This document shows, in pieces, positions 1 through 5,093 of a DNA stretch of 5,093 nucleotides. The notes under the pieces were generated by a model. It searched no databases, was not told the DNA's origin, and worked only from the letters and a program-made list of their open reading frames with translations. Position 1 is the stretch's first letter. Each line of letters opens with the position of its first letter. This DNA is from Promethearchaeota archaeon. GTDB lineage: Archaea > Asgardarchaeota > Lokiarchaeia > Sigynarchaeales > MK-D1. The position numbers and the translations under genes were made by a program. The stretch covers positions 1 to 5,093 of the forward strand of contig JAEOUK010000699.1 in assembly GCA_016839385.1 (NCBI GenBank). Direction: 5' to 3'.

Positions 1-1329
1 CGGAAGAAGAAGACTAAGATTTTCTACTCCTTCGATAGTTCCACATGCCACACAATCTTCACGTCTGGATAACGGAACTGCATCAAATTGACCAAATACT
101 CCGTTATAGTTAACGTATGGAGGATCCATAATTTGTCCTACGTTAATTCCTTTCATCCTAAATAAAATCTTTAACGCTTCTTGTGATTCGATTGATGATA
201 TTACTGAACTTACGGTTTGGATTGCAGGCATTTTATTTTGAATTATGTTTTCCATATCTTCAGGAGAGAAATCAGGACCAAAAGTAAGGATTACATTTTT
301 CCTGCGTTCTTCCATTTCCTCAGCACTAAGTTGATTTTTTTCTTCAGGGTTGATTCCCTCTTCTACTACCCTCTTCCTCAACTCATTTAACTCATTCTGC
401 GCGATTTCTGTAAGTTTTTTAACATCTTCTGGGATGGAAAAATCCACATCTTTATCTTCTTGAGTGTAATATAATACATCTGCTCTGAGCGCGCAATGAG
501 TCCTATTTCTAGGGATACCTTTCAAAGTACACGCTGCTGCAGTTTTTCCCATCGGAGGTGGTATTGGAACGGCACATCGATAGCATGGTGTGAAATTGCG
601 GGGTTGCGTTTTCACTTCTTCAGTTACTTGAGCACGTATTTTTGCTTCCACGGGATCAATAAATACACTTGTCAATCTCTCAATTTTGTGTTCCAATTCT
701 TCAATTTGCTTTTTAGCTGCGAAATATCCAGGGTGTTTGGATTCATCCAATTCCCATATCTTCATTTCGGTCATGCTCTCTATGATCTGGGATTCATTTC
801 CATATTCCAATAGATTACCTGAATTGTCTACTGTCCCTTCAGGAATGATCACTTGCACATGTCCTTCCATCCCCATAGTTCCACCGTCAATCATGGGTTT
901 TTTTAGGTTTAGACAGATTTTATTCAGATCGATGCGTGCTTTGAAATTATCGAGAGCTGCAATTATCAAATCACAAGATTGGTAGAGGTCCATCGGTAGA
1001 TCTTGTATACGCTTAAAGTAAAATTCAATTTCCATGAATGGATTCATTCGTTTAACTCGTTCTGCTGCAACTTCTGCTTTAGGGCGACCTTCATCTCCTT
1101 TGTAAAAAAGCATTTGACGCGACAAATTCGAGGTTTCAATGGTATCTAAGTCACATAAAATTAATTTTCCAACTCCGCATAGTGCCAAATCCTTTGCAAT
1201 TTCACAACCAAGCGCTCCAACACCCGCAATAAATACCGTGCTATTTTTTAAGGCTAATTGATCCCATCCTTCGATCAGTTTTTGCCGCTTGGTGATTTCC
1301 TTCTCTTCTAAAGTTAAGTCCTTTCCCAT
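1..1329 (-). CDS. E1-like ubiquitin/ubiquitin-like protein activating enzyme (ThiF/UBA family), C-terminus cut by window edge
   Basis: The frame is open from ATG at 1329 to the left edge (443 residues, no stop), so the C-terminus is missing. E1 enzymes adenylate the C-terminal glycine of a ubiquitin-like protein with ATP and transfer it to a cysteine. Visible motifs: R15 in KRQ, the nucleotide loop GVGALG (36-41), acidic strand end CDLD (59-62), SNLSRQ (67-72, N68 and R71), K84, LDNFKAR (126-132, D127), and crossover DGGTMGMEGHVQV (148-160). Zinc-type pairs are C249xxC252 and C426xxC429. CTLKGIPRNRTHC (267-279) matches the thioester cysteine motif of UBA1/UBA2/UBA3, so C267 is the likely catalytic residue; MoeB and ThiF lack this motif. 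Residues 164-247 are an unusual charged insertion. The second adenylation half starts near 362 (NKMPAIQTV). A ubiquitin-fold domain would lie beyond the edge. No Shine-Dalgarno precedes the ATG and no other in-frame ATG lies between it and the upstream stop. The modifier and E2 partners are not visible. Confidence 0.9.
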   Translation of the reverse strand, partial: MGKDLTLEEKEITKRQKLIEGWDQLALKNSTVFIAGVGALGCEIAKDLALCGVGKLILCDLDTIETSNLSRQMLFYKGDEGRPKAEVAAERVKRMNPFMEIEFYFKRIQDLPMDLYQSCDLIIAALDNFKARIDLNKICLNLKKPMIDGGTMGMEGHVQVIIPEGTVDNSGNLLEYGNESQIIESMTEMKIWELDESKHPGYFAAKKQIEELEHKIERLTSVFIDPVEAKIRAQVTEEVKTQPRNFTPCYRCAVPIPPPMGKTAAACTLKGIPRNRTHCALRADVLYYTQEDKDVDFSIPEDVKKLTEIAQNELNELRKRVVEEGINPEEKNQLSAEEMEERRKNVILTFGPDFSPEDMENIIQNKMPAIQTVSSVISSIESQEALKILFRMKGINVGQIMDPPYVNYNGVFGQFDAVPLSRREDCVACGTIEGVENLSLLLP

Positions 1330-1350
1330 GATTGAAGCATCTACAAGTTG

Positions 1351-1363
1351 ATAATAATAATTA
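1351..1363 (-). promoter_or_regulatory. Possible TATA-like box for a leaderless E1 transcript
   Basis: On the minus strand, TAATTATTATTAT lies 22 to 34 bases upstream of the E1-like ATG. Archaeal TATA boxes sit about 26 bases before the transcription start, so transcription starting at or near the ATG would give a leaderless mRNA. This agrees with the absence of a Shine-Dalgarno sequence before this gene. The surrounding DNA is AT-rich throughout, so a chance match is quite possible. Co-transcription with the upstream GTPase gene is the alternative. Confidence 0.3.
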
Positions 1364-1369
1364 CTAAGT

Positions 1370-1386
1370 CTAAAAAGAAAATAAAT
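1370..1386 (-). terminator. Possible oligo-T terminator after the GTPase gene
   Basis: Directly after the GTPase stop codon the minus strand reads ATTTATTTTCTTTTTAG, including runs of four and five T. Archaeal RNA polymerase terminates at such T-rich tracts without needing a hairpin, and I see no strong hairpin here. It may end the GTPase transcript wholly or partly before the E1-like gene. Short T runs are common in DNA this AT-rich, so the call is tentative. Confidence 0.3.
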
Positions 1387-1968
1387 TTATTCTGCTAAGG
1401 AGATTTTGACGTTGTTTTTATGTAACCACATGTCACATGCAATATCTTGAATAAGTCTATCAATCATGTACCCGCTTTTGGAACTGATAAAATAGTGTTT
1501 TTGGATATTAAGTTCCTTTTTCAACTCATCTAATTGAGATTCCAATATTTCTTGGGCAGCAATGCTGACTTTATCGTATTTTGTGGCTACTATATAGAGA
1601 GGAGTCTGTGGTTCTGCGTTTTCCCTCCAAATTGAGAGCCATTCCTTCAAATACTTTGTGGTGCTAAATCTAGTTAAATCAAATAATAATAATCCCCCAT
1701 TTGCACCTTTCACAAATCTTGGAAGCATGAATCTGAATCGATCTTCTCCACCGAAATCCCAAATTGCGAGTGAAATAGGTAATAAACTCTCATCTGTTTT
1801 ACGAGGATCTAAAATCTGCATCTGAAATAGATGGAAATCAATCCCAATCGTCATCTTAGTTGCAGGGTTAAAAACACCTGTAATTATTCGATTTGCCAAG
1901 GTAGTCTTTCCGACACCACCTTCGCCCATCACACAGACTTTTAGCATGTTTGGATCAGTCTTAATCAT
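1387..1968 (-). CDS. Ras-superfamily small GTPase (Ras/Rab-like), 193 aa
   Basis: This is a complete single-domain G protein, a nucleotide-controlled switch. Motifs run in order: P-loop GEGGVGKT (15-22), switch I threonine T40 in MTIGIDF, switch II DFGGED (71-76), TKYD (129-132) in the position of NKxD, and SSKSG (162-166) in the position of SAK. The WDFGG form is frequent in archaeal and Asgard Ras-like proteins. The residue equivalent to Ras Gln61 is Glu75, which predicts altered intrinsic hydrolysis. Residues 53-65 (DPRKTDESLLPIS) lengthen the interswitch strands relative to Ras. The protein ends in KISLAE without a prenylation cysteine and has no transmembrane segment, so it is probably soluble or recruited by a partner. 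The start at 1968 is favoured over Met8 by a GGAG site seven bases upstream. It precedes the E1-like gene in the same direction with a 57-base gap. Regulators and effectors are not visible. Confidence 0.93.
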   Translation of the reverse strand: MIKTDPNMLKVCVMGEGGVGKTTLANRIITGVFNPATKMTIGIDFHLFQMQILDPRKTDESLLPISLAIWDFGGEDRFRFMLPRFVKGANGGLLLFDLTRFSTTKYLKEWLSIWRENAEPQTPLYIVATKYDKVSIAAQEILESQLDELKKELNIQKHYFISSKSGYMIDRLIQDIACDMWLHKNNVKISLAE

Positions 1969-1975
1969 CGCAGAT

Positions 1976-1979
1976 CTCC
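1976..1979 (-). promoter_or_regulatory. Shine-Dalgarno site of the GTPase gene
   Basis: GGAG on the minus strand, seven bases before ATG at 1968. It fixes the GTPase start at the first methionine rather than at Met8. It comes immediately after the nine-T run, so a transcript ending in that run would stop just before this site. Confidence 0.65.
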
Positions 1980-2003
1980 AAAAAAAAAGAAAGGAAAATT
2001 TCC
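1980..2003 (-). terminator. Oligo-T tract at the end of the metabolic operon, with a short inverted repeat
   Basis: After the flavoprotein stop (2029) the minus strand contains GGAAATTTTCC, a near-perfect inverted repeat (GGAAA-N-TTTCC), followed by TTTCTTTTTTTTT ending in a run of nine T at 1988-1980. This suits an archaeal oligo-T terminator for the kinase-reductase-flavoprotein cluster. The repeat has a one-base centre, too small for an RNA hairpin loop, so it is more likely chance or a protein site than a stem. The tract ends directly against the GTPase ribosome binding site, so it could attenuate rather than fully separate the two units. Confidence 0.45.
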
Positions 2004-2028
2004 CTATGTGGTTTTGTGTAGATATGAA

Positions 2029-4014
2029 CTAATCGATCCATGAACCGTTTTCATAGGCATTCCAAATTGATTCAAACCAATTTTCATCTTGAGGAATAAC
2101 CCTAGTCTTCTCAAGATGAGATATGAAGTTCTTACCATCCCACCGAGTTTTTATTATATATTGCCTTAATTGAGGATTTTCATCAATAAACTGCTCTGAT
2201 TTTTGTACTAAATAACTCCCCCTACTTCCCCCATTTTCGATCAAATAGAGATTTATGGATTGAAGATATGCAAGATGAGTCAAAAAAGCATCATAGACTC
2301 GTAAAGTATGCAATAATTCTGTTAAAGTTGATGATTGCACAGAGATATCTTGGAAGAATGTCAATATTTTATTATTGAGACCGTTTAACACCTTATGTAA
2401 ATTCTGAGATTTTCGGATAATAGTACCATATTCTGACATGTGTTTTTTAATGTTCTGAAGAACCAAAGAAGGCTTCTTTTTGACTCCACTACTTTTAAAA
2501 AAGATTTGAGAAATTTGATCAACATAATCAGATGCAATTTCTTTAATTTTTTTGGAGGGTATCGATTTAGCATTTTTTATCTGGATCTTGTAACGTCCAT
2601 GAATTATTTTCAAACTCGCACGCAGTCCACCTACTTGCCCTGAGTTCAATGCAGCTCCTCCGGGTCGATGTACTCCATGATTTCCATTGGCTTCACCAAT
2701 GACAAAAATTCCTGGTTTTGATGTTTCCCACCAGATATCACCTGAAATACCACCATTACAATGTTGTACGCATACTGAAATCGCTAATGGATCTTTCACT
2801 AAATCAATGCCATGAGTGAGATACAGATGATATGCTTTTGGATTGATCAATTTCAATCGTTCAACCGGGGTTTCCAGTTGTGCATTGATTTCAATTCCAG
2901 ATTTAGTCAAATATAATGAATATTCCTTGTCAAGAAAGCTAAGGATATCCGCAATAGAAAGATTATATGGATTTCTAGTATAATCCAAAAACACTTTGCG
3001 ACCTTTGTCGGTTGTTTCTTTAAACACGAGAAGATCGATTAAGGACGAACCATGATTTTTTATGCGATCTGCGTTAAATGGCCATTGATATCCTTTTAAA
3101 AAAATCGCATTTAATAGAGCAGTTTTTGAAGGAAAATGTTCATTTAGGAACTCAGTAGCTTCATTAATGTCCTTATTTTGTGCACAGGAGAGATAAGTTG
3201 GTATGACTTGCTGGTAGGTTCCACTAACATTCCAACGAAAATCCCTAGAAGCTAATCCAAACTGAGATTCCGTCAAATTCTGGGTTTCACATCCATAATC
3301 GATTAACAATCCCAAACTTCCCCATTGACTCTCTGGGTACACTGAATGTTCATATATGGCGCTACTCCCTCCAGTTGCAGCAATAATATTATCTACTAAG
3401 AACAATACCATATTTTTTTTCAAAATCTGTGAAGGATCGGGGAGGAGTTTTTTTGATAAGTCATCTATTTTGAATCCAATTACGAGTTTCCGAGAATCGA
3501 TATCAATTATTTTACTGCAGTAGACACGATCGACAATTTTTACATCCAACTCTTTCACTCGTTTTAATAAAGACTCCCCCATTACTTTGGAAGTAAGCGG
3601 ACCTACAGATGTAGCTCTTTGAAGAGGATCATTGTCAGTTTTATACCCGACGTATTCTCCATATTTGTTTGTTGGAAAAGGAACTCCAATAGAAACTAAA
3701 TGCATAAACTCTCTAACAGAGTTAGCAGCCTCTACTAATGCTATATCACCATGCATGGAACCACCATTCCAGTAAGTAGAAGCCATTTCATACACCGTGT
3801 CAGGAACTATTCCGCCAAGAGAAAGTTTATAGTAGGTTTGTTTATCCGAACCCGCATTGAATGAAGGACCTCCGCCTAGTTTTTCCGTTGCAATGACTAT
3901 TTGAGAAGAATCTCCACCTTCTTCAACAAAGTGTACAGCTGCATTTAATCCAGCTGCTCCTGAGCCGATAACAAGGGTGTTAATCTGATAAAAGTCGTAA
4001 TCATCTAAGTTCAT
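2029..4014 (-). CDS. FAD-dependent oxidoreductase of the succinate dehydrogenase/fumarate reductase flavoprotein superfamily, substrate unknown
   Basis: A complete 661-residue flavoprotein. The N-terminal Rossmann motif VIGSGAAGLNAA (15-26) binds the FAD ADP moiety. EKLGGGPSFNAGSD follows in the region where this superfamily contacts the flavin. ATGGSSAIY sits in the mid-domain ATGG position, and the second FAD segment is PGIFVIGEANGNHGVHRPGGAALNSGQ (434-460), with R450 in the place of the conserved substrate arginine. The usual HYTMGG-type motif is replaced by VQHCNGG (416-422), so this is not ordinary SdhA, FrdA or L-aspartate oxidase. No HSHT-type covalent flavin histidine is seen. Residues about 480-661 form a helical C-terminal region. 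There is no signal peptide or membrane helix, so it is probably cytosolic. It starts nine bases after the reductase stop, with AGGT weakly serving as ribosome site, and shares an operon with a KDG-kinase-like gene. Oxidation of a sugar or sugar-derived acid is inferred from context only. Confidence 0.85.
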   Translation of the reverse strand: MNLDDYDFYQINTLVIGSGAAGLNAAVHFVEEGGDSSQIVIATEKLGGGPSFNAGSDKQTYYKLSLGGIVPDTVYEMASTYWNGGSMHGDIALVEAANSVREFMHLVSIGVPFPTNKYGEYVGYKTDNDPLQRATSVGPLTSKVMGESLLKRVKELDVKIVDRVYCSKIIDIDSRKLVIGFKIDDLSKKLLPDPSQILKKNMVLFLVDNIIAATGGSSAIYEHSVYPESQWGSLGLLIDYGCETQNLTESQFGLASRDFRWNVSGTYQQVIPTYLSCAQNKDINEATEFLNEHFPSKTALLNAIFLKGYQWPFNADRIKNHGSSLIDLLVFKETTDKGRKVFLDYTRNPYNLSIADILSFLDKEYSLYLTKSGIEINAQLETPVERLKLINPKAYHLYLTHGIDLVKDPLAISVCVQHCNGGISGDIWWETSKPGIFVIGEANGNHGVHRPGGAALNSGQVGGLRASLKIIHGRYKIQIKNAKSIPSKKIKEIASDYVDQISQIFFKSSGVKKKPSLVLQNIKKHMSEYGTIIRKSQNLHKVLNGLNNKILTFFQDISVQSSTLTELLHTLRVYDAFLTHLAYLQSINLYLIENGGSRGSYLVQKSEQFIDENPQLRQYIIKTRWDGKNFISHLEKTRVIPQDENWFESIWNAYENGSWID

Positions 4015-4023
4015 TCTATTAAC

Positions 4024-4803
4024 CTACAGTCGTTTTAGGTGGAAGCCTCCATCAATATTGAAAACTTGACCAGTGCTATATGGAAAAAAATCTTGTGCGA
4101 TTGCAGTAACGCATTTTGCAACGTCTTCAGGGGTACCCCATCTTGAAATTGGAGTTAATCCTTTCGAAAATAATGCATCATATTTTTCTTGAACTGTTTT
4201 CGTCATATCGGTTTTAATTATCCCCGGACGAACTTCTAAGACCGGGATATTAAATTCTGCGAGACGATCAGCATATAATTTTGTCATCATCTCTACACCA
4301 GCTTTGGAAAGGCAATAATCTCCTCGATTGACTGAGGTTGTGTAAGCTGAGATGGACCCGATGTTCATAATTTTTGGAGTGAAATCGTGTAGATTCTTTT
4401 TTTGTAATTTAATCATCAAATTTGCGATAGATTGGGTTAAAAAATATGGTCCTTTTAAATTAATACCCAACACTCGGTCAAAACTGGTTTCAGTCGCTTC
4501 TAATATATCCTTACGCTCATCTGGAGCAACTCCAGCATTATTAACTAAAATATCAATTCGACCGAGTTCATTTATTTTTCGTAATAATTTTTCCCTCTCA
4601 ATTGCTTTAGAAACATCTGCTTGTACATAATGAATGGATTGATTTCTTTCTGAAAACTCTTGTAGAAATGAATTTGGTAATTGTGATTGGGATACTCCAT
4701 TAATGATGACGGTATAACCAATAAAATGCAGATTCCTTGCAATTGCTTTTCCGATTCCTCGAATGGAGCCAGTTATTAACGCTACTTTCTCAGTAGTTTG
4801 CAT
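4024..4803 (-). CDS. Short-chain dehydrogenase/reductase (FabG-like, probable sugar or sugar-acid dehydrogenase), 259 aa
   Basis: A complete classical SDR, which uses NAD(P)(H) to interconvert an alcohol and a ketone. Visible: cofactor loop TGSIRGIG (11-18), D63 in QADVS, NNAG (88-91), and the full catalytic set N115, S150, Y163 and K167 (YCLSK). PGIIKTDM (193-200) follows the active site, and the C-terminus has STGQVFNIDGG and ends HLKRL. The segment KYDALFSKGLTPISRWGTPEDV resembles a bacterial FabG-like subgroup often annotated 3-ketoacyl-ACP reductase but found in sugar catabolic clusters (recalled from family knowledge, not searched). Nothing here points to fatty acid synthesis. Sitting between a KDG-kinase-like gene (one base upstream) and a flavoprotein gene (nine bases downstream), it more likely acts on a sugar or uronate-derived compound. 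Cofactor preference cannot be settled by eye. The start is supported by AAGG four bases upstream. Confidence 0.9.
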   Translation of the reverse strand: MQTTEKVALITGSIRGIGKAIARNLHFIGYTVIINGVSQSQLPNSFLQEFSERNQSIHYVQADVSKAIEREKLLRKINELGRIDILVNNAGVAPDERKDILEATETSFDRVLGINLKGPYFLTQSIANLMIKLQKKNLHDFTPKIMNIGSISAYTTSVNRGDYCLSKAGVEMMTKLYADRLAEFNIPVLEVRPGIIKTDMTKTVQEKYDALFSKGLTPISRWGTPEDVAKCVTAIAQDFFPYSTGQVFNIDGGFHLKRL

Positions 4804-4804
4804 T

Positions 4805-5093
4805 TTACCTTACAACCCTCCCAGAACTACTGCCTCGCATGAGAGATTCAACTTCTTGGACTGTAACCCGATTAAAATCTCCTGAAATTGTATGTTTCAG
4901 CGCAGACGCAGCTACCCCATATTCAATCGCGTCTTGATATGACTTCTTCTCAATAAGGCAGTAAATAAATCCCGCACCAAAAGAATCCCCAGCGCCTACT
5001 CGATCAACTATATTCTTAAGCTTGTATTTTCTTGATGTGTATATTTTTTTTTCTCCGGCAATATAGCACAACGCCGCCCATTCATTGAAATCC
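4805..5093 (-). CDS. PfkB-family sugar kinase, KDG kinase-like, C-terminal 95 residues only
   Basis: The frame is open from the right edge to TAA at 4805, so the N-terminal two thirds or more of the gene is outside the window. PfkB kinases phosphorylate sugars and sugar acids with ATP. DRVGAGDSFGAG is the second PfkB signature, and the second Asp of GAGD (codon 4987-4985) is the expected catalytic base. EYGVAASALKHTISGDFN, EVESL and the ending SSSGRVVR closely resemble bacterial 2-keto-3-deoxygluconate kinases, whose tails commonly read GGDASGRVQR (family recollection). KDG kinase makes KDPG in the Entner-Doudoroff and uronate pathways. The TTG at 5071 is internal: coding continues upstream as DFNEWAAL, as in the family, so it is not the start. 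The following gene begins one base after the stop, showing an operon. Another sugar-acid specificity remains possible because substrate-binding residues are mostly outside the window. Confidence 0.85.
   Translation of the reverse strand, partial: DFNEWAALCYIAGEKKIYTSRKYKLKNIVDRVGAGDSFGAGFIYCLIEKKSYQDAIEYGVAASALKHTISGDFNRVTVQEVESLMRGSSSGRVVR
4808..4822 (-). promoter_or_regulatory. Ribosome binding region of the SDR gene inside the kinase 3' end
   Basis: The minus strand has GGGAGGG (4822-4816), twelve bases before the SDR ATG, and AAGG (4811-4808), four bases before it. The first is strong but far, the second weak but near. Both lie within the last codons and stop of the kinase gene, so translation of the two genes is probably coupled. 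Confidence 0.4.

Noticed and set aside
496..985. Two overlapping open frames on the plus strand (496-813 and 686-985)
   Set aside because: They lie antisense to the E1-like gene over its zinc, insertion and crossover regions, have no recognisable domain, and the minus-strand reading shows conserved motifs in all parts.
1..1329. Assignment as MoeB or ThiF (molybdopterin or thiamine sulphur transfer)
   Set aside because: Adenylation motifs and zinc cysteines are shared with those families, but the CTLKGIPRNRTHC motif and the extra region between residues 280 and 360 match E1 enzymes, not MoeB or ThiF.
2440..2643. Small plus-strand frame, and a minus-strand frame at 2385-2573, within the flavoprotein gene
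   Set aside because: Both are low-complexity shadows of the helical C-terminal part of the flavoprotein, with no motif.
3413..3420. Eight-T run (A run in the coding sense) inside the flavoprotein gene, and a nine-T run at 5044-5052 in the kinase, as frameshift or terminator sites
   Set aside because: The reading frame stays intact across both and conserved motifs continue on either side; on the coding strand these are A runs encoding lysines, not T tracts.
2029..4014. Flavoprotein as succinate dehydrogenase or fumarate reductase subunit A, or L-aspartate oxidase
   Set aside because: The HYTMGG-type motif and the covalent FAD histidine are missing, no iron-sulphur or membrane subunit gene is adjacent, and no NAD biosynthesis gene is nearby.
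4352..4630. Plus-strand frame of 92 codons inside the SDR gene
   Set aside because: It is antisense to the SDR segment containing NNAG, N115 and S150, and has no family features of its own.
5069..5071. TTG as start codon of the kinase gene
   Set aside because: The frame continues to the window edge and encodes family-like residues (DFNEWAAL); a start here would leave out most of the kinase.

Overview
The window looks like a piece of an AT-rich archaeal genome, most likely from the Asgard group. This rests on gene content. A Ras-like small GTPase lies next to an E1-type activating enzyme that carries the eukaryote-style catalytic cysteine motif, and oligo-T tracts lie between genes. No marker gene (rRNA, ribosomal protein) is present, so the lineage is an inference. 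Everything recognisable is on the minus strand, so transcription runs from the right edge to the left edge. No RNA gene, IS element, CRISPR array or long repeat was seen, and no stretch over 300 bases lacks a gene.

Right half (5093 to 2029): a tight three-gene cluster. It begins with the C-terminal 95 residues of a PfkB-family kinase resembling 2-keto-3-deoxygluconate (KDG) kinase. One base later comes a complete short-chain dehydrogenase/reductase, and nine bases after that a 661-residue FAD-dependent oxidoreductase of the succinate dehydrogenase/fumarate reductase flavoprotein superfamily. The spacing indicates one operon, probably for oxidation or reduction of a sugar or sugar acid, with phosphorylation of a keto-deoxy acid. 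The exact substrate cannot be read from the sequence. The kinase tail and the reductase resemble bacterial proteins, so the cluster may have been acquired from bacteria.

Junction (2028 to 1969): 60 bases with a T-rich stretch including a run of nine T on the coding strand, read as a likely archaeal terminator. A clear GGAG ribosome binding site for the next gene follows directly.

Left half (1968 to 1): a 193-residue Ras-superfamily GTPase, then after 57 AT-rich bases an E1-like ubiquitin/ubiquitin-like activating enzyme. The E1 runs off the left edge after 443 residues, leaving the C-terminal part unseen, where an E2-binding ubiquitin-fold domain would be expected. It has the complete adenylation motif set, four zinc-type cysteines and a predicted thioester cysteine (Cys267) in CTLKGIPRNRTHC. 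This is the most interesting part of the window: an apparently active archaeal E1, with an unusual insertion of about 84 residues, beside a GTPase whose catalytic glutamine position holds glutamate.
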